A stretch of DNA of 64,000 nucleotides from Aureliella sp046290675 (GCA_046290675.1 JBKAHA010000016.1:62001-126000); one strand, 5' to 3'. Numbered from the stretch's first letter, positions 1 through 9,341 are shown. The notes: generated from the letters alone by a model not told the origin. A program made the numbers and translations.

Positions 1-329
1 TCACGATCGACAGGGCCTTCAAACTCTCCGTACAGTGCATGTAAATTCAAACGATGGTCGCCTGGGATCAGGGAGTAGGCGAGCTGCAGGTCAGACCTCA
101 GCTCGTCGACGGTGCGCGCGCGACCCGGGTGGTTTCCAGTCACGGCTAATCCGCTGCCAAGCTCTGCCTCGGTGCCTTCAAAACCAGCCACATCGTCGCC
201 CTGCCAGCAGTGGACGGAGATGGCGATCTTACGTAACCGCTCCATTGCGGCATGTACATCGACGCCAAGCGATTCATAGCGTTCGGCTGCTAGCTCAAAT
301 GTCCGCTCAATTGTGCCAGAGTTCTGCAT
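1..329 (-). CDS. rhaA: L-rhamnose isomerase, N-terminal part (cut by window edge)
   Basis: I translated this directly; the gene runs off the left edge, so only about the first 109 residues are present. The motif ISVHCWQGDDVAGFE, then AVTGNHPGRAR and SLIPGDHRLNLHALYGEFEG, matches the N-terminal region of bacterial RhaA (E. coli has MHCWQGDDVSGFE and [27 protein letters not shown]). RhaA converts L-rhamnose to L-rhamnulose in the cytoplasm. The ATG at 327-329 is preceded by a GAGG-type ribosome binding site. It lies downstream of, and on the same strand as, an AraC-type regulator, and that regulator is divergent from a rhamnosidase gene, so a rhamnose regulon is likely. The active-site region lies outside the window and cannot be judged. 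Confidence 0.93.
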   Translation of the reverse strand, partial: MQNSGTIERTFELAAERYESLGVDVHAAMERLRKIAISVHCWQGDDVAGFEGTEAELGSGLAVTGNHPGRARTVDELRSDLQLAYSLIPGDHRLNLHALYGEFEGPVDR

Positions 330-741
330 TGGCGCCTCGTTACTTTTCAAATGTCATGATGACGCCCGCCAAGCAATTGATGAGCCTACCGACGCAAGCC
401 GGAACGCTATTCGCTGGATGGTTTGAATTGGATTCGGCTGGAGCCAAGGCTAAAACCTTAGTCCTAGGCTTTCCTCGCAAAGCTGCCGCCAAAGCCAACT
501 CGATCCTGTGGGAATGTAGAACGCTTCAATGAACTAGGGCAAGCTCGTTCCAACCGGCAGGGCCCAATGGGGAATCGCATGAGGCAATTCCGAATCTAGA
601 GTATGGTCTTTCAACGGGACCGAAACTATAACAATAACGCCGAGGAGTAGCACGATATTGCCGGGCTTCGCTACTCTCTGTGGGTGGAAACCCTACCTTG
701 CGCAGTTGGTATGACTCGTGATTGGTTGGGTCTCGTGCAAT
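330..741. other. Gene-free stretch between rhaA and the AraC-type gene
   Basis: About 410 bases with no coding sequence I can support. It is the leader of rhaA on the minus strand and probably holds its promoter. The long plus-strand open frame that crosses into it mostly lies over rhaA and has no recognisable protein features. I saw no clear hairpin terminator or known RNA element. Confidence 0.5.
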
Positions 742-1473
742 TCATTTTACGCTTTTAGCATCTCGATATTGCATGGGGGAAAGTCCCGTGGAATGGCGAA
801 ACTGGCGAGTAAATGCACTCTGGTCCGTATAGCCGGTTTGGTGTGCAATTTCTGCGGCAGACTGATTCGTTGTGACCAACAGTCTTTGAGCGTAATCGAT
901 CCGAGTCTTGGTCATCCATTGGATAGTCGTCAAACCAAATAAGTGCAGCATCCTTCGATCGAGTTGATACTTAGACATGCCCGCAACCTTCGCCAGCTCA
1001 GGTGCGGTTGGCGGATTCGCCAGGTTATTTTCCCCATGTTGAATCGCCGCCGCGACGTGACTGTATTCCTCTGTTCTTACATCCGGAATTCGCAGATCCT
1101 GAGAAATGCCGACTAAGCCGACAATCGTGCCCTGGTTCCCTTTCAGGGGGAGTTTCGTTGTGAGACACCAGGTGGATTCCCTCTTGGCGTCGAGGTGCAG
1201 CTCGAGCTGAGAAATGAGCGGCTGACCTGTCTCGAGCACGTCATGGTCTTGAAGTGTGAAGCCGCAGCCTAGAGACGGTGAAAGCACTTCGGAAGCCGTC
1301 TTTCCCAGGATTTCTGACTTGAACTTCAGACCGCAGCGTTCGACCAGCGTCTGATTTACGACCAGATAGCGACAGTCGCAGTCCTTAATGAAGAACACGA
1401 TGTCGTGAACGTGGTCGAAGAGGACTTCGCCCGTGAAAGGAGCATCGAGTTGGCTGAGTAATTCGTTGATCAT
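742..1473 (-). CDS. AraC-family transcriptional regulator with N-terminal PAS domain
   Basis: About 243 residues from the ATG at 1471-1473 (MINELLSQLD); a longer frame upstream is basic, Cys/Trp-rich and unlikely to be coding. Residues 15-130 look like a PAS sensor domain (HDIVFFIKDCDCRYLVVNQT; LGKTASEVLSP; GTIVGLVGISQDL). Residues 145-240 are a double helix-turn-helix of the AraC type, with the signature second helix AAEIAHQTGYTDQSAFTRQF and ending GLSPMQYR. PAS-AraC regulators are common in planctomycetes next to carbohydrate genes. Its position between rhaA and a divergent GH78 gene makes L-rhamnose or an oligosaccharide a reasonable inducer, but that is inference. The ligand is not evident from sequence. 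Confidence 0.9.
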   Translation of the reverse strand: MINELLSQLDAPFTGEVLFDHVHDIVFFIKDCDCRYLVVNQTLVERCGLKFKSEILGKTASEVLSPSLGCGFTLQDHDVLETGQPLISQLELHLDAKRESTWCLTTKLPLKGNQGTIVGLVGISQDLRIPDVRTEEYSHVAAAIQHGENNLANPPTAPELAKVAGMSKYQLDRRMLHLFGLTTIQWMTKTRIDYAQRLLVTTNQSAAEIAHQTGYTDQSAFTRQFRHSTGLSPMQYRDAKSVK

Positions 1474-1704
1474 GGTTTTCGATTTTAAGCACGGCCGCCC
1501 GCTTTTGAACTGGAAACGCGGCCAGGAGCACCAACAGTATCGCTGGATAATGCGAAGTCTCATTCGGCGGCACTTTGATGCTTGTTTCTGGCACAAAAGT
1601 CAAGGAAGCTTGCGTCGCAAAGGGTAATCATTTGCCCTTCTGTGCATTCTTCGGCGTTGCGAAAGACCGCATGCTACTAAACGCGACTTTGACCTTGGTG
1701 CGTG

Positions 1705-4296
1705 ATGAAAATCCTAGTTCTGGCGAGCTGCCTCTTCCTTGATCGGGCTCCAAAGGGGGGGCGATGGGCAAGCAGGCTTGCCGTCGGCATGCTCTTGATT
1801 TGTTTTTTGGACTTAGAACCCAGAGCCTGTTTGGGGTGGTCTGACAATGAATTGGTCCGTCAAAGCGCAGAATCGTCAGTAAAGGGTAAAGCGGTTTCTA
1901 CTAATTCGCTGGCCTATCCTTCCTTCGAAGCGGAACTCGAAGGTGAATTCGAGTCGATGGTCAGACGCGGGTACGAACCGTTATTTAATGGCCGCGATCT
2001 GACCGGCTGGCGCAATCCCTACGAACACGGAGAGGCTGGTGTTGTGGATGGTGAGATTCATCTCCGCGCCGATAAAAAGTTCTTCCTGGTGACCGACCGG
2101 CGTTACCGTGACTTCCGATTGTCTGTCGACATCCACCTGCCCGAAGGCCCTGCTAACTCGGGAGTCATGTTCCGCTGTCATGTGGATGAGGCAGCGAAAA
2201 AGAAAGTTTACGGCTATCAAGCCGAGTGCGATGGTTCTGATCGACGTTGGTCGGGAGGTCTTTACGATGAAAGTCGGCGAGGCTGGATATGGCCAAGTAC
2301 CCAAGGGCGGTCTACGAAGCAGTTCCTCGAACATGAGCAAGAATCGAAGGAGTTCTTTGCGACTCCGAGGGTCCGCGATGTACTCAGGCGTAACGGGTGG
2401 AACAGATATGTTGTCACCTGCGTGCACGACCTAATTCGTATCGAGTTGAACGGGGTGGAAACGTGCCGCTTTCGTGACGCGACTGATGCCAGTGGTTTTG
2501 TTGGGATCCAGCATCACGGCGAAAAAGGGCAAACCTACCGTTTCCGAAATATCTTTATCAAAGAGCTGCCTCAGATTCCTGCTGAACAGCACGCAGAGCT
2601 GGTCGAACAAGAGCCTGTTTCGATTCGGCGATTTAGCGACGGAAGCACCCAAATCGACTTCGGCCAAGTAGCGTTTGGTAATGTTTTGCTCCCGGTACCT
2701 GAAGGTCGCGGAACAGCACGCGTCCACTTCGGTGAGAAGTTAGACAAGGAACGTATTGATCGCCAGCCTCCCGGGACCGTGAGGTATGGCATGACCCAGA
2801 TCAGACTTGGGCAACAACGCGGCAACTGGATTGTGCCTGCGCCGGTGGACCCTAGGAACGTAGAGCAGGCTGGGCTGATGTACGCGAATCCGCCGGCAGT
2901 GTTGACCTCGCCTTCTTGGAGATCCGTCATGCCGTTCCGCTGGATCGAAATTGAAGGTCTCGGCGAAGACTACCCTTACGAACAGATTCGGAGGCGGGCT
3001 GCATTCTCGAAGACTTGGAGCGATGGGGCTAGCGCGTTTCAGTGCTCCGATGAATCGTTGAACCGGATCTGGAAGCTCTGTAAGTATAGCATCAAGGCGA
3101 CGACGTTCGCCGGAGTTTACGTTGATGGCGATCGTGAACGCATTCCGTATGAGGCAGATGCCTATCTGAATCAGCTAAGCCATTACACGACGGACGATAA
3201 CGTCACGATGGCTGCGCGTTCTTTCGATTGGTTAATGGAAAATGGTACTTGGCCGACCGAATGGGCTCCGCACATGGTATTCATGGCTTATGCCGAATGG
3301 ATGCACAACGGCGACAATGATTGGTTGCGTCACCGGTACGAGTCACTCAAATCGAAAACACTGCTGCGCCGAAGCACAGATAGTGGACTGGTTCTAAGCA
3401 GTGAGCAAGATCAAAACCGGCACGATATCGTCGACTGGCCAAAAGGCGAGCGAGATGGCTATATCTTCACGGAGGTCAATACCGTCGTGAATGCGTTTCA
3501 CATTCGGGCTTTGGAGCAGATGGCCGAAATGGCAAGTGCGATTGGCAAGAAGGCCGACGCGCAAGTCTTCGACGCCCGCGTAGCATTCGCTCGCGAAGCA
3601 TTCCAAGAATTGCTTTTCTGTGAATCTGAAGGGCTGTACCGCGACGGAGCAGGAACAGAGCACAGCAGCATTCACGCCAATTTTTTTCCATTAGCGTTCG
3701 GCCTGGTCCCGGACGACAAACGTGAACGCATCATTGCTTGGCTCGCAAAGAGCGAAATGCGCTGTAGTGTGTATGCAGCGCAGTATTTCTTGGAAAGCTT
3801 GTTCCAGAATGACCAGTCACAGAGAGCCGTCGATCTAATCCTCGCCGACGGAGATCGCAGCTGGAAGCACATGTTAGAGAGCGGGACGACGATTACGTGG
3901 GAAGCTTGGGGGATGAAGTACAAGCCGAATCAGGACTGGAACCACGCTTGGGGAGCGGCCCCCGCAAACTTGCTGCCTAGGTTTGTTCTTGGTGTGCAGC
4001 CGGCCTCACCCGGTTGGGAGACTGCTACCATTCGGCCGCAAACTGGCGGGTTAAAATTTGCAAAAGGAAAAGTCCCTACAGCGAAAGGGCCAATCGTCGT
4101 TAGTTGGGATAATCGCCCCACATTTCGGCTTGATCTGGAATTGCCAGATGGACTAACGGCTCGAGTGGATATACCGGCGCAAAGTGGAACCCGGCGAGTT
4201 TGGGTCAACGGCAAGCCTGTCGCGGCGAAGAAATCGCACGGCCGGTGGATTCTGACGGATCCAATAGCGGCATCCGCGAGCATCGAAACAAAGTAA
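1705..4296 (+). CDS. Secreted DUF1080 - alpha-L-rhamnosidase (GH78-like) fusion
   Basis: About 863 residues from ATG 1705 (a GTG lies one codon upstream). A hydrophobic N-terminus suggests export. Residues 92-290 are a DUF1080/3-keto-disaccharide hydrolase domain (PLFNGRDLTGW, GEIHLRADKKFFL, NSGVMFRCH, GYQAECDG). From about 300 there is a rhamnosidase beta-sandwich, then an (alpha/alpha)6 barrel with the GH78 signature DGDRERIPYEADAYLNQ (475-491), and a C-terminal beta-sandwich (RIDIPA-type, RRVWVNGKPV). GH78 enzymes release terminal alpha-L-rhamnose; the DUF1080 fold is LamG-like and may bind sugar or act on a second bond. The gene is divergent from the PAS-AraC regulator, with 230 bases between them that probably hold both promoters, and is followed by two sulfatases on the same strand. 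Substrate is inferred to be a sulfated rhamnose polysaccharide. Confidence 0.9.
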   Translation: MKILVLASCLFLDRAPKGGRWASRLAVGMLLICFLDLEPRACLGWSDNELVRQSAESSVKGKAVSTNSLAYPSFEAELEGEFESMVRRGYEPLFNGRDLTGWRNPYEHGEAGVVDGEIHLRADKKFFLVTDRRYRDFRLSVDIHLPEGPANSGVMFRCHVDEAAKKKVYGYQAECDGSDRRWSGGLYDESRRGWIWPSTQGRSTKQFLEHEQESKEFFATPRVRDVLRRNGWNRYVVTCVHDLIRIELNGVETCRFRDATDASGFVGIQHHGEKGQTYRFRNIFIKELPQIPAEQHAELVEQEPVSIRRFSDGSTQIDFGQVAFGNVLLPVPEGRGTARVHFGEKLDKERIDRQPPGTVRYGMTQIRLGQQRGNWIVPAPVDPRNVEQAGLMYANPPAVLTSPSWRSVMPFRWIEIEGLGEDYPYEQIRRRAAFSKTWSDGASAFQCSDESLNRIWKLCKYSIKATTFAGVYVDGDRERIPYEADAYLNQLSHYTTDDNVTMAARSFDWLMENGTWPTEWAPHMVFMAYAEWMHNGDNDWLRHRYESLKSKTLLRRSTDSGLVLSSEQDQNRHDIVDWPKGERDGYIFTEVNTVVNAFHIRALEQMAEMASAIGKKADAQVFDARVAFAREAFQELLFCESEGLYRDGAGTEHSSIHANFFPLAFGLVPDDKRERIIAWLAKSEMRCSVYAAQYFLESLFQNDQSQRAVDLILADGDRSWKHMLESGTTITWEAWGMKYKPNQDWNHAWGAAPANLLPRFVLGVQPASPGWETATIRPQTGGLKFAKGKVPTAKGPIVVSWDNRPTFRLDLELPDGLTARVDIPAQSGTRRVWVNGKPVAAKKSHGRWILTDPIAASASIETK

Positions 4297-4432
4297 CCAG
4301 GCGAACGCTCGTCAAAAAGAATCGGCCCCCAAACTTTTCTCGGACCACCCAATTCGGTTGTGTGTAAAACGAGCTTGGAATGGTGTGTTCCAACTGAGGC
4401 CGAGCATCCATGCATAAATGGAAAGCAACTTG

Positions 4433-5782
4433 ATGAAACGTTTTTCTGGTTTGCAGTTTGGCGTCTTAGCGATGACGTTGCTTGCGTGCGTTATCAATCA
4501 GCGGTCAATCTTGATCCTTGCTGCAGAGCCCGGTCACGGGAAACCCAATGTGGTGTTCATTCTAAGCGATGATCAAGGCTGGGCTGACTATGGATTTATG
4601 GGCCACGAGCACATCACGACTCCGAATCTCGATGCGCTTGCAAACGAAGGCTTGCTATACGAACGTGGTTACGTGACGGCACCGCTTTGCCGCCCTTCCC
4701 TGGCCAGTCTTGTTACTGGTCTGTATCCGCATCAAACGGGAATTCGAGGCAACGACCCCTTGATGCCAGAAGGGGGCGATCGCAAAGTGAGAAAGCGGTT
4801 ATTTGCACAACTACGAAATCGAATGACGGCCCCGTTGCATGACCAGCCATCATTCGTGCGGAGTCTCAAGGATCACGGCTACGCGACGCTTCAGACTGGA
4901 AAGTGGTGGGAGCAGGATCCGAAAGATCACGGTTTCACGCATGCCATGACGCACGGCGATGAAATGCGTGGTGGGAGACACGGTGATCGAGGTCTCGATA
5001 TCGGTCGGAAAACGATGGAGCCAATCTACGATTTCGTCGAAGAGGCGACTCGGAATGACCAACCCTTTTTCATTTGGTACGGTGTTTTCCTGCCGCATGC
5101 ACCTCACAATGCGCCATTGAGATTCTATGAAAAGTACAAGGATCTAGCGCCCGATGAACCTACGGCTTGGTATTGGGCTAATATTGGTTGGTTCGATGAA
5201 ACCTGTGGCCAAATTGTTTCTCATCTGAAGTCGAAGGGGCTCTACGAAAACACGATCTTTGTTTATACGTGTGACAACGGATGGGTGCCCAATCCAGATC
5301 GCCGCAATGGCTTTATACGTTCGAAACGCGAGCCGGTTGAAGCCGGTATCCGGACTCCGATTTTTGTCACTCACGTGGGAGAGATCATTCCGCAACGAGA
5401 CTCAACTACACTGGCTAGCAATATTGATATTGCGACTACGATTCTGAAGGCGTGTGGTGTTGCTCCGCCTAGCGAGATGAACGGACTGGATCTGCGGCAG
5501 CCTCAGCTGCTTGCGAAACGCGATCGCGTTTTCGTTGACGTGTACGAACACGATAGTGATCTCGACCAAGTCGACGATTTGGAAAATGGCTTGGTCGCCC
5601 GCGTTGTCATCGATGGCTGGCACAAACTGATAAGCCGCCTCGACGATTTTGAACTATATGATCTTGAGTCGGATCCAGACGACCGCCGCAATCTTTCGGC
5701 GGAGCAGCCAGATCGGGTACAGGTGATGTCAAGAATATTGGATGAGTGGATTCATCAGACGCCTGCTTTCGTAAGGAAGTAA
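4433..5782 (+). CDS. Secreted sulfatase, type I, with CRPSL variant of the formylglycine motif
   Basis: About 449 residues from ATG 4433 (MKRFSGLQFG), which gives a normal signal peptide; a weaker ATG lies 15 bases upstream. Sulfatase hallmarks: PNVVFILSDDQGWADYG (metal-binding Asp pair), then the formylglycine region LCRPSLASLVTGLYPHQ with the modified Cys near residue 86, and VYTCDNGW for the second metal site. The usual C-x-P-S-R motif has Leu in place of Arg. I recall the CRPSL form in some marine sulfatase subfamilies, so the protein need not be dead, but it may depend on a tolerant maturation enzyme. It hydrolyses sulfate esters, probably in the periplasm or outside. It follows the rhamnosidase by 136 bases and abuts the next sulfatase. 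Confidence 0.92.
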   Translation: MKRFSGLQFGVLAMTLLACVINQRSILILAAEPGHGKPNVVFILSDDQGWADYGFMGHEHITTPNLDALANEGLLYERGYVTAPLCRPSLASLVTGLYPHQTGIRGNDPLMPEGGDRKVRKRLFAQLRNRMTAPLHDQPSFVRSLKDHGYATLQTGKWWEQDPKDHGFTHAMTHGDEMRGGRHGDRGLDIGRKTMEPIYDFVEEATRNDQPFFIWYGVFLPHAPHNAPLRFYEKYKDLAPDEPTAWYWANIGWFDETCGQIVSHLKSKGLYENTIFVYTCDNGWVPNPDRRNGFIRSKREPVEAGIRTPIFVTHVGEIIPQRDSTTLASNIDIATTILKACGVAPPSEMNGLDLRQPQLLAKRDRVFVDVYEHDSDLDQVDDLENGLVARVVIDGWHKLISRLDDFELYDLESDPDDRRNLSAEQPDRVQVMSRILDEWIHQTPAFVRK

Positions 5783-5836
5783 ATGCAAGGTTTTCGGTTC
5801 TTAGCAATAGGGTCTTCAAACGTTCCCGTTTCAATC

Positions 5837-7276
5837 ATGCGCAATTCAACTGCATTTCTCCTTTACATTCAGTGCTGTTTAGCCGTGCTGTTATCCTTTG
5901 CCAATTTTGGATCTGCTCAGGCTGATGAAAAGGAGAAGTCGCGGAAGCCGAATATCATTTTCATTCTGGCCGATGATCTCGGGTTCAATCAGATCGGAGC
6001 TTATGGGGACACACCAATCCGGACTCCGAATTTGGACCGGTTGGCGAGGGGGGGGATTCGTTTTACCCAAGCTTACGCTGGGAATACGGTCTGTTCGCCT
6101 TCTCGCGTTTCGCTGTTTACCGGGCGGGACAGTCGGTTGATGCACGACAATTCGAATAAGGTGCAGCTTCGGGATATTGATGTTACTATCGCCCATGTCC
6201 TGAAATACGCGGGATACGATACAGGTTTGTTTGGTAAGTACTCGATCGGCTCGCAAATGGGAGTGACAGATCCGTTGGCGATGGGATTCGATACTTGGTT
6301 CGGGATGTATTCGATTCTGGAAGGCCACCGGCAGTATCCACATTTTCTGTGGCGCGACGGGGAGAAAATACGGCTTGAGGAGAATGAAGCAGGTGGAAAA
6401 AACGCGTATGCACAAAAGATGTTTGCGCAGGAAGCGATCCAATTTATCGAGCGGGACCGAGACAAACCATTTTTGGTGATGCTGACCTTCTCGTCGCCGC
6501 ATGCGGAGTTGGCCGCGCCAAAGAAATTCGTTGAACCCTACATAGGGGAATTTGCTGAGGAAGCTTATTCTGGTATGTCGTCGGGTGAGCCTTCGGACAA
6601 GTATGCTTGGTATTACCCAGAACCGGTTGAGTACCCTCGTGCTACGTTTGCCGGAATGGTGACTGCTTTGGATTCCTATGTGGGAGACATCGTGCAGTCG
6701 CTTGAGCGGCATAGCATGGCCGACAACACTTTAATTTTCTTTACATCGGATAATGGCCCGCATGACGAAGGCGGTGGTGATCCTGAATTCTTCAGAGCCT
6801 CCGCTCCCTACAAAGGTATGAAACGCGACCTTTTCGACGGCGGCATCCATGTGCCAATGATCGCCTATTGGCCCGCCGAGATTAAGCGAGGACGAGTGGA
6901 CGATACACCTTGGGCGTTTGCGGATGTGCTGCCTACGTTTGCCGAACTTGCTGGAGTTTCGTTGAACAGCGTTCCACGTGTGAAGACAAATGGAGCTTCG
7001 ATTGGCCCATTGCTATGCGACGAGCCATCGTCTTTACCCGAGCGAACTCTTTACTGGGAATTCGGTAAGCAGGCGGGTGATCCGAATTCAGGCGTTGTTG
7101 GCGAAGTCTATCAAGCTGCGCGTCGGGGTCCTTGGAAAGCAGTCCGTTACGGCAAGCAAGCCCCGACGCAGCTTTTTGACATTTCAGCGGACCCTGGCGA
7201 ATCGAGTGAGCTCTCGGAGCAGTATCCCGATGTTCATTCCGAGTTCGTTCGCATGTTCGACAAGCACTCAAGCTGA
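5837..7276 (+). CDS. Secreted sulfatase, type I (arylsulfatase A-like)
   Basis: About 479 residues from ATG 5837 (MRNSTAFLLYIQ), where a signal peptide ending near FGSAQA begins. An in-frame ATG at 5783 directly after the previous stop, with AAGGAAG just upstream, is an alternative start. Motifs: PNIIFILADDLGFNQIG, then VCSPSRVSLFTGR (canonical CxPSR, modified Cys near residue 86), GLFGKYSIGS (the usual GKWHLG replaced by GKYSIG), FFTSDNGPH, and a typical C-terminal subdomain (YQAARRGPWKAVRYG; LFDISADPGES). It is 54 bases or less from the preceding sulfatase, so the two are probably co-transcribed with the rhamnosidase. The Lys-Tyr pair in place of Lys-Trp-His in the active-site loop is unusual. 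Confidence 0.93.
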   Translation: MRNSTAFLLYIQCCLAVLLSFANFGSAQADEKEKSRKPNIIFILADDLGFNQIGAYGDTPIRTPNLDRLARGGIRFTQAYAGNTVCSPSRVSLFTGRDSRLMHDNSNKVQLRDIDVTIAHVLKYAGYDTGLFGKYSIGSQMGVTDPLAMGFDTWFGMYSILEGHRQYPHFLWRDGEKIRLEENEAGGKNAYAQKMFAQEAIQFIERDRDKPFLVMLTFSSPHAELAAPKKFVEPYIGEFAEEAYSGMSSGEPSDKYAWYYPEPVEYPRATFAGMVTALDSYVGDIVQSLERHSMADNTLIFFTSDNGPHDEGGGDPEFFRASAPYKGMKRDLFDGGIHVPMIAYWPAEIKRGRVDDTPWAFADVLPTFAELAGVSLNSVPRVKTNGASIGPLLCDEPSSLPERTLYWEFGKQAGDPNSGVVGEVYQAARRGPWKAVRYGKQAPTQLFDISADPGESSELSEQYPDVHSEFVRMFDKHSS

Positions 7277-7655
7277 ATTCATCGTAGGCCCGGCGATAGT
7301 TGGGATCGTTCGTCAATCGTCTCAAAAGCTCCTTTCGCCAACGACTGTCGGTCGTTATTGCAACTCGACCGTGGACGCAACTCGCACCGTCTACTGAGAA
7401 CGGGGGAGTTGCTTCAATCCTTCTGGCTACGAAGTGGTGGCCGCCTATCAGCCACAGCTGGAGCGTGGGGCTAGATCCATTTTATTCTGAGTGTGAATGG
7501 CAGGTTAAAGCGGGCGAAATGCAGGAATGGCTAGCTGTGGCAACTTGCCGAAACCGTGTACTGGCCAGAGAATCTTGTGTGAGGAGTGACAGGGACATGG
7601 TTTCGCCATGACGAAGCGCCCAAGCAGTTTTTTGTAGCCAGATCAGATTGTGACA
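7277..7655. other. Gene-free stretch upstream of the nuclease gene
   Basis: About 380 bases with no gene I can support. On the minus strand, roughly 7275-7370, a short frame reads like protein (DSRWRKELLRRLTNDPNYRR) but has no start, signal or recognisable family; it may be chance or a remnant. No clear terminator follows the sulfatase stop at 7276. Confidence 0.4.
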
Positions 7656-9341
7656 ATGAGCTCCAGCATGAAGACGCCGAGTATCCCATTTCAGTTTCTA
7701 ACTCCGCTTTTGGTAGCCGCAAGCCTCGTCTGTTTCGCCGGCTGTGGCGCTGGTGACACATCGGCCGTCAACGCTGATGCTGGGCTGTCATCGGAGGTAA
7801 GTGCCGCATCTGGAGAAACTGTAGAGACACCGGGAAAGTTGACGTCGACTGACCAACCGGCGGACGCTGATGTACCGGTTGGGGCACCCGTTGCGCCGCA
7901 ACGCGAAAGATTCGGGAATCAAGGGCCGGTCGTGGTCCGCGGCGACTTGGCGGCAGTTAATTGGGAGTCGCTGGTTGGTAAGACGGTTGAGATTCAAGGT
8001 GATTTGGTCGTGGTTGACACATTTGACCTGATACGCCGAGGGCAAGTCAAAGTCGCTCGCAGTCGATTGTTCATACCGACAAGCTACGCAGACCCCAATG
8101 ATCGTGATCCCAATGGAACTTCCTTTACCGGAGGCGACAACGTCGGCAAAGTCATTGCAGCGCAAAAACAGAACGATGAAGCTACCGTCATATTGGATGA
8201 TGGGTCCGCAAAGCAAAACATCTTTCCGCCGACCTTATTTCCGAAGCTTGGCAGTGGACAACCTACTGTCCGCGTCGGCTCCGTTGTGAAGGGGTTTCGA
8301 GGCGAAGTCGTTAAAGCTGGCAGAAACTTGTTGCTGGTCTCGCGCGAGCCCCTTCGCTGGCAACCCGCCGAGCGGCCCGCACGTCCTGACGTTGGGGATG
8401 CGTCCGTGACCGTAGCTAGTTTTAACGTGCTGAATTACTTCACGACGATCGATAACGGCCAGAACAATGCCCGCGGCGCGGATTCAAGAAATGAGTTCAC
8501 GCGACAAGAGGCCAAAATCGTAGCGGCAATTTCCGAGCTCAAAGCTGACGTCGTCGGGCTGATGGAAATCGAAAATAACGAGCAAGCCGAGCAGAAGTTG
8601 GTTCGGGCATTGAACGAAAAAGCTGGAGCCGAAGTCTACGCTGGATGTGGTCGCCCTGGGGGCTTTGAGCGTGCTTACGGAGGCGGCGACGCGATTCGAG
8701 TCGGGATCATCTATCGATCGGACCGCGTTTCCCCGATCGGGTCGGTGTCTTTCATTCAAGACGAGGCATTCGCCAACGCGAGAACACCACTTGCTCAGGA
8801 CTTCCGGCCGACATCGGGTGGGGCGCCGTTCACCGTTGTCGTGAATCACTTCAAATCAAAGGGCGGAGCTGGAGACGCAGACGCAGCGAATAAGAATAAA
8901 GGCGACGGGCAAGGCGCTTACAACGCGACGCGACGTGAGCAGGCCCTGGCGCTCAGCCGCTACGTCAAAAGTCGCCAGGCAACGAACTCCAAGGCACGGA
9001 TTCTAATCATCGGTGATCTGAATGCGTACCAACAAGAGGATCCAATCGATGCGCTTCGGGCCGGTGGTCTCGTGGATCTACATGAAACCGGAACGAGCAC
9101 TGGTACTGCTGACGGACCGAGTCACTATTCCTACATTTATTACGGGCAATCCGGCAGCCTTGACCATGCCCTGGCGACGCCGTCGCTGGCCAGCGATGTG
9201 ACCGGAATTGCAACATGGCATATCAACTCGGATGAGCCCCGTTTTCTGGACTATAACCAAGAGTACAACCCGGACGAACTCTACTCGCCCGATCCGTTTC
9301 GGTCCTCGGATCATGATCCAGTGCTGATCGGGATCCGGTGA
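7656..9341 (+). CDS. Extracellular endonuclease/exonuclease/phosphatase lipoprotein (ExeM/NucH-like)
   Basis: About 561 residues from ATG 7656; GTG 7650 and ATG 7668 are alternatives. The N-terminus has a lipoprotein signal ending LVCFAGC followed by a low-complexity linker. Residues 85-230 form an OB-like domain (VVVRGDLAAVNWESLVG, VEIQGDLVVV). From about 250 there is an EEP nuclease domain with all expected elements: ASFNVLNYF, DVVGLMEIEN (catalytic Glu), IIGDLNAYQQEDP and SSDHDPVLIGI (catalytic Asp-His). This architecture matches ExeM/NucH extracellular DNases that degrade external DNA or biofilm DNA for phosphate and nucleosides. It stands alone on the plus strand between the sulfatases and lepA. 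Confidence 0.9.
   Translation: MSSSMKTPSIPFQFLTPLLVAASLVCFAGCGAGDTSAVNADAGLSSEVSAASGETVETPGKLTSTDQPADADVPVGAPVAPQRERFGNQGPVVVRGDLAAVNWESLVGKTVEIQGDLVVVDTFDLIRRGQVKVARSRLFIPTSYADPNDRDPNGTSFTGGDNVGKVIAAQKQNDEATVILDDGSAKQNIFPPTLFPKLGSGQPTVRVGSVVKGFRGEVVKAGRNLLLVSREPLRWQPAERPARPDVGDASVTVASFNVLNYFTTIDNGQNNARGADSRNEFTRQEAKIVAAISELKADVVGLMEIENNEQAEQKLVRALNEKAGAEVYAGCGRPGGFERAYGGGDAIRVGIIYRSDRVSPIGSVSFIQDEAFANARTPLAQDFRPTSGGAPFTVVVNHFKSKGGAGDADAANKNKGDGQGAYNATRREQALALSRYVKSRQATNSKARILIIGDLNAYQQEDPIDALRAGGLVDLHETGTSTGTADGPSHYSYIYYGQSGSLDHALATPSLASDVTGIATWHINSDEPRFLDYNQEYNPDELYSPDPFRSSDHDPVLIGIR

Noticed and set aside
35..532. Long plus-strand open frame of 165 residues
   Set aside because: It lies mostly antisense to the rhaA coding sequence, is Arg/Ser-rich and has no recognisable features.
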